In this document: in pieces, positions 1-7,885 of the stretch
How the letters are laid out: each line of letters opens with the position of its first letter
Position numbering within the stretch: position 1 is the first letter of the stretch
NCBI GenBank assembly: GCA_965233855.1
Contig: OZ247586.1
Location: forward strand, 124,001-188,000
Origin: Megaera_A sp965233855
GTDB lineage: Bacteria; Pseudomonadota; Alphaproteobacteria; Rickettsiales; Rickettsiaceae
Reading direction: 5' to 3'
Length of the DNA: 64,000 nucleotides
Made by a program: the position numbers and the translations under genes
Notes under the pieces: model-generated
Database searches by the model: none
Told to the model about the DNA's origin: nothing
Seen by the model: the letters and a program-made list of their open reading frames with translations, nothing else

Positions 1-705
1 GTTGAAGTTAGTGATGTGGTTTTATCAATTTATTCATCCGGTATTGCTTGCCTTACTAAAGATGAAAAAGAACTTGGCTCAATTATTATTGATATTGGTA
101 GTAATACGACGAGTTTTGGTGTGTTCTTGGATGGTCAATTAGTGTATGCAAGTCATGTTCCAATTGGTAGTATGGACATAACAAGGGATATTGCTCAGGC
201 TTTTTCTATTAGTCTTGCTGCGGCTGATAAATTAAAAATTATTTATGGAAATGCGAATCCCAAATTAGTGAAGAATACTACTATTAGATTAGATGAGTTT
301 GAACAAGAGAATAATTATAATTCTGATCTTTCTATTACGGCAATTCAACTTGCAAAGATCATAGAACAAAAAACACATGAGATATTTACTAAAATTAAGA
401 AGCAGTGTGATAGTATTTCTATGGATCATTTGCTTGCAAAAAGAATGATTATTACTGGTGGAAGTGCTGCCCTTCCTGGACTTACCAATCAAGCTGCCGA
501 ACTTTTTCAAAAACAAGTTCGGATAGCAAAGCCTGAAATTCTTGCAGGGTATGCTGAAAACTATAATCCTTATATGTATTCCACAGTAATTGGAATGGTT
601 AAAGCAAAATCCTTGAAATATCAAAAAAATTCCTTTAGACATGGTGCAGATGAAGATGCAGGGTTGTTTAAAAGAACATTTTTATGGTTAAGAGAAAATA
701 TATAA
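1..705 (+). CDS. ftsA: Cell division protein FtsA, 3' part (5' end outside window)
   Basis: The frame is open from base 1 to a TAA at 703-705, so the N-terminus lies outside the window. FtsA is an actin-fold ATPase that anchors FtsZ to the inner membrane. Visible family signatures are the phosphate-loop segment IIDIGSNTTSFGVF soon after the start, the adenosine-binding segment MIITGGSAALPGL, and a C-terminal stretch LFKRTFLWLRENI that fits the usual amphipathic membrane-targeting helix. The gene ends only 6 bases before the left inverted repeat of an insertion sequence (712), but its own C-terminus looks complete. The typical IGGGTT loop reads IGSNTT here, a small departure. Confidence 0.9.
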   Translation, partial: VEVSDVVLSIYSSGIACLTKDEKELGSIIIDIGSNTTSFGVFLDGQLVYASHVPIGSMDITRDIAQAFSISLAAADKLKIIYGNANPKLVKNTTIRLDEFEQENNYNSDLSITAIQLAKIIEQKTHEIFTKIKKQCDSISMDHLLAKRMIITGGSAALPGLTNQAAELFQKQVRIAKPEILAGYAENYNPYMYSTVIGMVKAKSLKYQKNSFRHGADEDAGLFKRTFLWLRENI

Positions 706-711
706 AGGATA

Positions 712-2235
712 CAGCAATTCCAAATATGACCCATACCCCTGTAGTAAAATTCTTTAATACAAAAAATTGTTCAAAAACGTAGTTAGAATTTGCAGTTTCT
801 TGCATTTTACGTGATTTTATAGATCAAATTCATTTAATTCTTAGTTGTCATTCTCTGATTGGTATCAATCGGATATTATCTAACGGTTAGCAACAGATGG
901 TTCTATCGCTGAGAGCCTTCATTTATAGGTGCAAATTATACGGGTGGCTGCTCATAGTCACGCTTCAGAGCTACACATTCCCACAATATCTCCATGGATG
1001 AAAAAAATAACATCTCGGCTGTACTTCTTATCGTTTCCCACATACGCCCTAATCTACTAAAGCACGCTCGCATCTCTTGAAATAGTTTATCTGTTAATTG
1101 ATGTATTTGGTGCATAGTAAAGGCCAAGAGGGTTAAATTATAGAAATTATAGCATAGGTGGTTAGAGCCATGGCCGTAGTTATGCTCAATGTTATATCCA
1201 TGATTCTTTAATGTGTTGAAGCATTCATTCTCTATTTTCCAGCGAGCTCTTGCTGCATCTAATATAGTTTTTGCAGTTTTCGTTGTAATTTTTAAATCTG
1301 TAATCCATTTTCCATAATATTGAGTTTTGTTAGTGCCATCCTTTTGGGGCACTAGCTCCCAAGCTTCTATGTAGTTAGTTCTTGCTTTGGTGCTACTAAA
1401 TAATTCAACCTCATTTACCCACTCGATAACTAGTTTATTATTTCTGATACTTCTCGCCTCAATCTTTGATTTATCAACAGAGACTACGTTCTTTATTAAT
1501 GTTTTATGATTAGCCGCTTGTATCTTAAAAATATAATTAGCTTTGTGGCTATGAATTGCCTCAATGACGGGAATCACCTGGCGCATGCCAGACTTAACTA
1601 TTGCACCTTGTACTACCTGATGACAATTATAAGGGTTCTTTGTAGAACCTCTAACCAAGCACTTTTGGCAATCGATGTCTTTAGAGCTGAAATACTGTGT
1701 ACCATCTACGTTAAGTAGATATTTACCAGGAAGAGTTTGATATTGTTCTAGGTGCTTGCCTCTTTGTAGTCTATTAAACAAGTCTTTGAATATTGGTCGG
1801 AACGCGTTCTCAGTATCCACCTCATCTATTACATTCCTTATACCTTGATCGGTAGGAAGATTTTGTACTGAAAACATACTACGTAGATTGTTGCGCTGTT
1901 GCCTTCTTTCCATGGTACGCTGAAATTCCAATAACGAATCAGATTGGAAATACATGCATGCCAAACCCGATAGCATTGTATCTTTTATACTATTGCTGGC
2001 ATTTGGAGCTCTAGTATCTTGCGCATTTGCAAACTTATCTGCTATCATACCTTGAATAGCGCTAAAACTCAGGTGTTTTTTGGAATGCATAAACTTATAC
2101 CAATTATTTACTACTATTGATATAAACTTAGATGATTTTTAGAAAATTAGCTATCTTTGTTGTCATTTTCTCTACGAAAAAGCTTTTTTTAAATCCCTAT
2201 CTTCTAGACAATGTAGGTCATATTTGGAATTGCTG
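712..2235. mobile_element. Insertion sequence with perfect 20-bp terminal inverted repeats
   Basis: The left end at 712-731 reads CAGCAATTCCAAATATGACC and the right end at 2216-2235 is its exact reverse complement, enclosing 1524 bp and one transposase gene on the minus strand. The stretch 732-935 has no gene; it holds only a small palindrome (GATTG-GTAT-CAATC near 857-870) and appears to be the element's 3' arm. The flanking bases (GGATA on the left, CTTCT on the right) show no target-site duplication. The right end lies inside yraN. Ends of nearly the same sequence recur at 23822 and at 24027-24243, so the family is dispersed in this genome. Confidence 0.85.
936..2090 (-). pseudogene. DDE transposase (IS4-like/ISNCY type) with internal deletion
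   Basis: The 384-residue reading frame carries a first catalytic block (LLNVDGTQYFSS, about residue 127) and a C-terminal block WKIENECFNTLKNHGYNIEHNYGHG-like that supplies the catalytic Glu. As I recall the family, roughly 50 residues normally lie between the 'VIPL' strand and the 'FILG.K..DH' strand, including an NDCERN motif and the second catalytic Asp (ED.LSSNAPHI). Here VIPV runs directly into IEAIHSHKANYIFKIQ, so that Asp appears deleted in frame. The product is therefore probably inactive, although the frame has no stop codons. It is flanked by the perfect inverted repeats at 712 and 2235. Family-level assignment is by motif memory, not by search. Confidence 0.75.
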
Positions 2236-2456
2236 CTTCTGATTCTATTGATTTGATCTTTGGTAATAATTCTATCTTGCAGGTCTTGTTTTGTTGCTTT
2301 TACTTCAATAAAAATTAAGGATTTTCCTCGTTTAGCGATGAGGTCTATTTCCCCGACATATGTTTTATATCTGCGATGTAATATTTGGTAAAAGCAAATT
2401 TTATATAGAAATAATACGATATATTCGGCAAAGATTCCTAATTTAAAACTGTTCAT
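2172..2456 (-). pseudogene. yraN: YraN family (UPF0102) nuclease-like protein, 3' end replaced by IS
   Basis: The N-terminal 73 residues match the YraN endonuclease-like fold: an early GxxAE-type helix (GIFAEYIVLFLYK), YVGEIDLIAKRGKSLIFIEVKA (catalytic E-I-D and E-V-K) and RIITKDQINRI. The right inverted repeat of the insertion sequence begins at 2235, so the last 20 or so codons (SNSKYDLHC onwards) come from the element. Family members are near 115-125 residues; this one is 94. The missing 3' part is not on the other side of the element, where ftsA ends at 705, so a deletion or rearrangement must have occurred. The ATG overlaps the stop of the upstream MFS gene (TAATG), indicating translational coupling. 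Confidence 0.75.
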
Positions 2457-3724
2457 TAATTTTTTAAATTTGTATTCAATAGTTTTCTAATTTCGTGTCG
2501 CATCGAGTAAATAACTAGTAGGAAAACGCTTGAAGTAAACATAATATAGTATGCTGGAGCGTAGTATTGCCCAGTAATTTCTAAAAGCCAACGAGCAATA
2601 GCCGCTGATGTTCCTCCGCATAATGCAATACCAAGATTATAGCTAAATGCAACGCCAGAAAATCTTTGTTCAGGAGTAAATAACGATATGATAAATATGT
2701 ACGCAGTACCTGCAATACTTCCACCAAGAATAGCAAGCATAGTCAACGCAACTAGCTGCTGCCATGTTCCTTCACATGAAAGAAGTGCAAAGCATGGTAG
2801 AGCAAACACAAATACTGCAATTGCAGCAAGAGTTATCATTCTAAATCTTCCAATTGAGTCAGCAAAATGGCCAGAAATTGGCATTGAAATCATCATGATT
2901 ATTGCTGTATATGCCAAATAGAGCCTTGCTGTTGTATCATCATAATGCAGTACATTACAGTGATAAATAGTTATATATGTTTTTACAAGGTAAACAACGC
3001 TGCTCGCGCAAGCACCAAGTGTAAATGTTACAAACATTGAAGTTTTAGCTGTTTTGAGAACGTGAAGAAAAGGAGCTTTAAGTGTTTTTTTCTTTTCGGA
3101 AAGCATAACAAATATTGGGGTTTCAGAAACTCTGAGTCTAAGATAAAATCCCATTAATCCCATTATTCCGCCAAGTATAAATGCAAATCTCCATGCGAAA
3201 TCAAATTCTGGGAAAAAATATGATAATAGAATCCCAATTAATGTCGCAAATAAAGTTCCTGCAATGTTTGAGGCGTGGACAATTCCTGCCGTAAATCCTG
3301 GTCGTAAATTTTGATAATGCTCTAATAAAAATATTGCTGCACCTGCTCCTTCGCCACTAATACACAGACCTTGGAGTAATCGCATAACAACAAGTGTAGC
3401 TGGAGCAAAATATCCAATTTCTGCATATGTGGGTATTAAGCCAATGATAAAGGTTGGAACAGTCATTCCTAGCATTGATATAATTAGCGATACTCTACGC
3501 CCGTGCTTATCTGCAATATATCCAAAAATAATGCCACCAATGGGGCGTGTCACAAAACCAACAGCAAATACGGCGAGACTCGAGAGTATTTTGGTGAGAT
3601 CTGAGCCTCCTGGGAAAAATGCATCTGCAATCGCCAAGGAAAAGACGGCGTAAACAGTAAAATCATAATATTCCAGAATGTTCCCTGAAATAGCTGATAA
3701 AAAGATAGACCTACGTTTACTCAT
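2456..3724 (-). CDS. MFS transporter, ProP/MHS-like
   Basis: The product has 422 residues and about 12 membrane segments and should sit in the inner membrane. It begins with GNILEYYDFTVYAVFS and carries the loop motif FGYIADKHGRRVSL (G-x-x-x-D-x-x-G-R-R) and the RLLQGLCISGEGAGA segment of the metabolite:H+ symporter branch, to which proline/betaine (ProP) and ketoglutarate transporters belong. Rickettsiales carry many ProP-like paralogs, which import host osmolytes or metabolites; the actual substrate here cannot be read from the sequence. It is followed by, and overlaps, the truncated yraN. Confidence 0.85.
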   Translation of the reverse strand: MSKRRSIFLSAISGNILEYYDFTVYAVFSLAIADAFFPGGSDLTKILSSLAVFAVGFVTRPIGGIIFGYIADKHGRRVSLIISMLGMTVPTFIIGLIPTYAEIGYFAPATLVVMRLLQGLCISGEGAGAAIFLLEHYQNLRPGFTAGIVHASNIAGTLFATLIGILLSYFFPEFDFAWRFAFILGGIMGLMGFYLRLRVSETPIFVMLSEKKKTLKAPFLHVLKTAKTSMFVTFTLGACASSVVYLVKTYITIYHCNVLHYDDTTARLYLAYTAIIMMISMPISGHFADSIGRFRMITLAAIAVFVFALPCFALLSCEGTWQQLVALTMLAILGGSIAGTAYIFIISLFTPEQRFSGVAFSYNLGIALCGGTSAAIARWLLEITGQYYAPAYYIMFTSSVFLLVIYSMRHEIRKLLNTNLKN

Positions 3725-3822
3725 CTATGTGCTTCTAATAACCAAATATCCAAGGGATTATATAGTACAAAAAATATTTGTGAAATAAAATCTTACAATA
3801 ATTTTATATATATTACAAAATA

Positions 3823-4566
3823 TTACACATCAAAATCAAATTTGCTATCAATATACGGCTCACGCACTAACGTAAATTGCCACCAAAATTTATTATTTGG
3901 AACGAAGCCATAGTTTTGCATGGTTTGTCTTAGCATTCTTCTATTATCTCTAGCAATTTCGGGAATATGTGCATTTTCGTAAGAAGAAAGAGGGGCGAAT
4001 ACATCATACGATGTTCCCATATCAAGTGAACCATCGCTCATATAAATTATATCTTTTTGTCCTTTGTAAGATCTTTTTGTTTTTTTACATGGGCTCTTTA
4101 GTTTATCTTTTAATGAAATTATAGTTACATCAACAGTACTTCCCCGAACGTGATTATATTTTGCTTCTATATAGCCATTATTTTTAAGATCAGATTTTTT
4201 TAAATTGGGGTAGTAGGAGTGTTTAACTGCTTTGGAATCTTGATCAGATAGCCATTTATTAAACTGATCATAAGATTTTTTAGGATGATAAGCATCATAA
4301 ATTACTAGTGAATAGCCGTGCATTACTAAATCTTCTTGGACATTCCTTAGTGCTTCAGCTGCTTCTCGTGTGACAACTGCGCGGCTTCGTGTGCAGCCAT
4401 TAACAGGCTTTCCTGTAAAATTTTCATCATGGTGATATTTAAGGTTAATTAAGATAGATGGATCAACATCACTTAAATATACAAACCCACTATGAAGATC
4501 ATTTGCTGATGCTTTTGTAGCAAGCAAGAATAAAAGTATAAATATGTAAGAAGGTAGTTTATTCAC
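3823..4566 (-). CDS. Exported VanX-like D-Ala-D-Ala dipeptidase homologue with altered active site
   Basis: The 247-residue protein has a signal peptide (hydrophobic to about residue 21, cleavage near ASA-N) and the peptidase M15D fold: ENFTGKPV, IYDAYHPKKS, and HVRGSTVD with H139 and D146 as two of the three zinc ligands. The third ligand and the general base of VanX lie in an E-W-W-H motif near the C-terminus; here the equivalent reads KFWWQ, with Phe227 for the Glu and Gln230 for the His. On established knowledge of VanX this would abolish zinc peptidase activity, so the protein may be a binding protein or a decaying gene. It stands alone, facing away from lptG. Confidence 0.75.
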   Translation of the reverse strand: MNKLPSYIFILLFLLATKASANDLHSGFVYLSDVDPSILINLKYHHDENFTGKPVNGCTRSRAVVTREAAEALRNVQEDLVMHGYSLVIYDAYHPKKSYDQFNKWLSDQDSKAVKHSYYPNLKKSDLKNNGYIEAKYNHVRGSTVDVTIISLKDKLKSPCKKTKRSYKGQKDIIYMSDGSLDMGTSYDVFAPLSSYENAHIPEIARDNRRMLRQTMQNYGFVPNNKFWWQFTLVREPYIDSKFDFDV

Positions 4567-4674
4567 TATATAATTAATTATTGAGTTTTGATTATCTAAT
4601 AGATTAAAATTAACACAAATTTGTTGTTAATTACAGTAAAATGCATATTGTAGTATCTGTAGATTCTTCTCATT

Positions 4675-4702
4675 TTTGACTTATCAGATCTTTGACTATA
4701 AT
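4675..4702 (+). promoter_or_regulatory. Predicted sigma70 promoter for lptG
   Basis: A TTTGAC -35 box at 4675-4680 is followed, 16 bases on, by a perfect TATAAT at 4697-4702, about 80 bases before the lptG start. The rest of the 216-bp gap between the VanX-like gene and lptG (4567-4782) is AT-rich and shows nothing else. Confidence 0.55.
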
Positions 4703-4782
4703 TCTTTTTTACTAAATAGCTTGAAATAGATTGAATAAATAATAGACTCTAGGCATTAGAAATGCTGTTATCAACGAGTTAA

Positions 4783-5871
4783 ATGATAAATTATCCAACT
4801 ATTGCAAAATATCTGGCAAAGGTGTATATCCGGCAGTTAGTTTTGACGGCGGGGGTTGTTATATGCGTTCTATTTATCACTAATGCATTTGATACACTCC
4901 AGAAATTTAAGTCGGCAGAACTGAATCCAAAGGATTTTTGGCAGTTAATTTCTTTTAAAATACCATACTTGTTTTGTGAAGTTGGCGCGCTTAGTTGTTT
5001 CGTCGCTACATTATTATTTCTTAAAGACATTACTAGGCAAAATGAATTAATTATAATTTTAAGTAATGGAGTCCCTATATGGAAAGTGTTCATCATTCCA
5101 ATAACGGTTACATTTCTCTTTGGTGTTATTATTTTATTTACAATTAATCCTATAGGAGCATATGGCTTAAAGGAGTATGAAAGAGTAGAAGCGAAGATCA
5201 CTGGGGCTCCATACTTAAATTTTGTTATTTCTCAATCTGGTATATTCTTTTTTGAGAAATTCGCTGGGAATAGTAGAGTTATTCAGGCCAAATCGATTAA
5301 TGCAAGAGACAAAACTTTGTCAGATGTTACTATTCTAATGGTAGATTCGCAGAATAATCTTACTAAAAGGATTGATTCGCCAAAGGCCATTATACAACCA
5401 GGTTCATTTATATTGAAGAATTCAATAATTACTCATAGAGATGCTTCCAAGAGCAAAGAAGAAGTAAACTTACCAACAAATTTATCTATTGATAATTTGA
5501 TGCAGACTTTTACCCCTCCAGAAATGATTCCTATATGGAATTTAAATCAATCTATAGAAAAATTTGCTAAGTCTGGTTTGGCCATAACAAAATATCAAAT
5601 ACATTACTATAAACAATTATTGAGACCAATTGCTATGGTGGCAATGTCATTTATTGCATGCTGGTTTATTAGTTTGAATGCAAGGGATGATTCAGGTGCT
5701 AGAACAATGGTAATGGGATTGATACTTGGAATATGTACTTATTTTTTTCTAGAGATGACTCTTCGTATTTTGGCGCATAGCGGGCTTAGTCCAGCACTTG
5801 CTACTTTATTACCAATTTTATTTATAATTTTATTAAGTAACTTTGTTATTTTACATTTTCAAGAAGCTTGA
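4783..5871 (+). CDS. lptG: LPS export permease LptG
   Basis: The 362-residue YjgP/YjgQ-family permease has three membrane helices at each end around a periplasmic beta-jellyroll. Features are YLAKVYIRQLV at the start, the DILRQNELIIILSNGVP-type cytoplasmic coupling segment (visible as KDITRQNELIIILSNG) and three C-terminal helices. LptG pairs with LptF and the LptB ATPase to extract LPS from the inner membrane. The partner lptF lies at 10429, separated by mreBC and the pseudokinase pair. The stop codon is TGA, which shows that UGA is a normal stop in this genome. Assignment to G rather than F rests on the pairing and is less certain than the family. Confidence 0.8.
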   Translation: MINYPTIAKYLAKVYIRQLVLTAGVVICVLFITNAFDTLQKFKSAELNPKDFWQLISFKIPYLFCEVGALSCFVATLLFLKDITRQNELIIILSNGVPIWKVFIIPITVTFLFGVIILFTINPIGAYGLKEYERVEAKITGAPYLNFVISQSGIFFFEKFAGNSRVIQAKSINARDKTLSDVTILMVDSQNNLTKRIDSPKAIIQPGSFILKNSIITHRDASKSKEEVNLPTNLSIDNLMQTFTPPEMIPIWNLNQSIEKFAKSGLAITKYQIHYYKQLLRPIAMVAMSFIACWFISLNARDDSGARTMVMGLILGICTYFFLEMTLRILAHSGLSPALATLLPILFIILLSNFVILHFQEA

Positions 5872-5909
5872 TATACTTCATTTTATCGTTGATAATATAT
5901 ACATATAGT

Positions 5910-5925
5910 GGTGTAAATTAACACC
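5910..5925. promoter_or_regulatory. Near-palindrome upstream of mreB
   Basis: GGTGTAAATTAACACC is symmetrical apart from its centre and lies 26 bases before the mreB ATG, between an AT-rich stretch and the GGGAG ribosome binding site at 5936-5940. It could be an operator or a weak 5' hairpin; there is no further support. Confidence 0.25.
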
Positions 5926-5950
5926 TAAATAAATTGGGAGAATAAAAATA

Positions 5951-6994
5951 ATGAAATTTCTAAGTTTCTTTGATCGATTTTCATCTGATATTGCGATAGA
6001 TCTGGGCACGGCAAATACTTTAGTTTATCAAAAAGGAAAGGGGATTGTACTGGATGCTCCTTCTGTTGTGGCTCTGATTAATGAGAATGGTACGTTAAAA
6101 CCTTATGCTTTTGGTCATGAGGCAAAAATGATGCTTGGTCGTACTCCGACTGATATTGTGGCTAAGCGTCCGTTGCAAGATGGTGTTATAGCTGATTTTA
6201 AAGGAGCAGAAGAAATGATAAAACATTTTATCAAATCTGTGCGTGATAGTAGATCATTTACTGGGCCAATGATTTTAGTTTGTGTTCCTTCTGGCTCAAC
6301 TCCGGTGGAAAGAAGAGCGATTCAAGAAGCTGCAGAGGTCGCTGGGGCTAGAGAAGTATATTTAGTTGAAGAGCCGATGGCTGCTGCTATAGGAGCTGGA
6401 TTGCCGGTAACAGAGCCAACTGGCTCAATGATTGTTGATATTGGTGGAGGGACTACAGAAGTTGCTGTTTTATCCCTTGGTGGCATAGTTTATGCTAGAT
6501 CAGTAAGGGTAGGTGGTGATAAAATGGATGAAGCTATAATTTCATACATAAGAAGGCATTTTAACCTATTAGTTGGAGAATCGACAGCTGAACGAATCAA
6601 AAAGCAAATTGGTACAGCTTTTGTATCTCCTGATTCACCGCTTAGAGAAATGGAAATTAAAGGACGTGATTTAATCAATGGCATTCCTAAAGAGATGGTA
6701 CTAAATGAGAAACAAATTGCTGAGAGTCTAACAGAGCCAATCAGTCAAATTGTTGAAGCAGTAAAGACCGCTCTTGAATGCACACCACCAGAATTATCAT
6801 CAGATATTGTTGATAAAGGTATAGTGCTTACTGGTGGAGGAGCGTTATTGGATAATTTGGGATATGTCTTGCGTGATGCAACAAAATTACCAGTATTTGT
6901 TGCAGATAATGCGCTTGCATGTGTTGCACTTGGGATAGGAAGGGTGCTTGAAGATTATCCAAAATTAAAACATGTTCTGTTTAAACAGGAATAG
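5951..6994 (+). CDS. mreB: Rod shape-determining protein MreB
   Basis: This 347-residue bacterial actin polymerises under the inner membrane and positions the peptidoglycan elongation machinery. Phosphate-binding loop 1 reads AIDLGTANTLVY near residue 17, loop 2 reads MIVDIGGGTTEVAVLS, the connecting segment is YLVEEPMAAAIGAGLPV, and the adenosine loop is VLTGGGALL. The N-terminus (KFLSFFDRFSSD) supplies the short amphipathic stretch typical of proteobacterial MreB. Length is normal. A GGGAG ribosome binding site lies 10 bases upstream. mreC follows after 5 bases, so the two form an operon. Confidence 0.97.
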   Translation: MKFLSFFDRFSSDIAIDLGTANTLVYQKGKGIVLDAPSVVALINENGTLKPYAFGHEAKMMLGRTPTDIVAKRPLQDGVIADFKGAEEMIKHFIKSVRDSRSFTGPMILVCVPSGSTPVERRAIQEAAEVAGAREVYLVEEPMAAAIGAGLPVTEPTGSMIVDIGGGTTEVAVLSLGGIVYARSVRVGGDKMDEAIISYIRRHFNLLVGESTAERIKKQIGTAFVSPDSPLREMEIKGRDLINGIPKEMVLNEKQIAESLTEPISQIVEAVKTALECTPPELSSDIVDKGIVLTGGGALLDNLGYVLRDATKLPVFVADNALACVALGIGRVLEDYPKLKHVLFKQE

Positions 6995-6999
6995 TTTAA

Positions 7000-7839
7000 G
7001 TGGCTATATTAGCAAATAGAATAAGAATTAGAAATAATCTGCTTGAACTGAGTAAATTTGTGATTTTCTCAGTTGGCAGATTTTTTACTGTAATTCTGCT
7101 TATTTGCTCCTTTTACCTCTTGTATTTTTCGGTGCCGAAAGTTTTTTCAAATGTAATTATGGAGAGTGTTGGTAAAACTTTATCTGCAGGCTCTTTGATT
7201 TATGGTGAAACGATAAATTCATTTAAATGGGTTAATAGTAGATTATCTTATTTTAAAGATTTAGAGACAGAGAATCTTAAGCTTAAATTGAGGATTGCTT
7301 ATCTACAAAAAACAAAGCAGATAGTTTCAGATCTTCAGTCAGAAAATAGAGCTTTGAAAGACATTTTGAATGTTATTAAGGATGTAAGAAGAGATTTTGT
7401 GACGGCTAAAATTATTGGTATGTCAAATAGTCCTTTTGCTAGTTCAGCAATTTTGCAATCGGGAAGTAAAAATAACGTAAAGCTAAATGATATTGTTCGA
7501 GGAAGACACGGATTGATTGGCAGAATAAGTGAAGTTAGTGAAAATTATTCAACAGTTACATTAATAAATGATCATAATTCAAGAATTCCAGTGGTTACAA
7601 GCACTTCGAAAGCAAAGGGGATCATTGCAAGGCAAGGTGACGATTTGAGAATAATTCATTTGAAAGATGAGCATAATATTTCGATAGGAGAGACTATTTA
7701 TACATCAGGAGATGGAAAAATATTTCCACGTGGTATAGCGGTTGCAACAGTTGTTAAAATTAAAAATAATACAGCTTTTATTGAAACTATTGAAAATTTT
7801 AATAAGATTGAATATGTAGTAATTGAATCAAATTCGTAA
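7000..7839 (+). CDS. mreC: Rod shape-determining protein MreC
   Basis: The 279-residue protein starts at GTG and has one N-terminal membrane helix (about residues 20-43), a coiled coil (LETENLKLKLRIAYLQKTKQ) and the two-barrel periplasmic domain, with ARIIG-like segments (AKIIGMSNSPFASSAIL) and VRGRHGLIGRISEVSENYSTVTLINDHNSRIPV. MreC scaffolds PBP2/RodA with MreB. It lies 5 bases after mreB. No mreD, pbp2 or rodA follows; instead the next gene encodes a pseudokinase. Confidence 0.93.
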   Translation: MAILANRIRIRNNLLELSKFVIFSVGRFFTVILLICSFYLLYFSVPKVFSNVIMESVGKTLSAGSLIYGETINSFKWVNSRLSYFKDLETENLKLKLRIAYLQKTKQIVSDLQSENRALKDILNVIKDVRRDFVTAKIIGMSNSPFASSAILQSGSKNNVKLNDIVRGRHGLIGRISEVSENYSTVTLINDHNSRIPVVTSTSKAKGIIARQGDDLRIIHLKDEHNISIGETIYTSGDGKIFPRGIAVATVVKIKNNTAFIETIENFNKIEYVVIESNS

Positions 7840-7885
7840 GTAAAAATTAGGATGCTGCTTTATAAGCAAATAAAAAATATTGAAT

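Noticed and set aside
845..935. tRNA or other RNA gene in the left arm of the insertion sequence
   Set aside because: Only a small palindrome is present; no cloverleaf or T-loop consensus was found.
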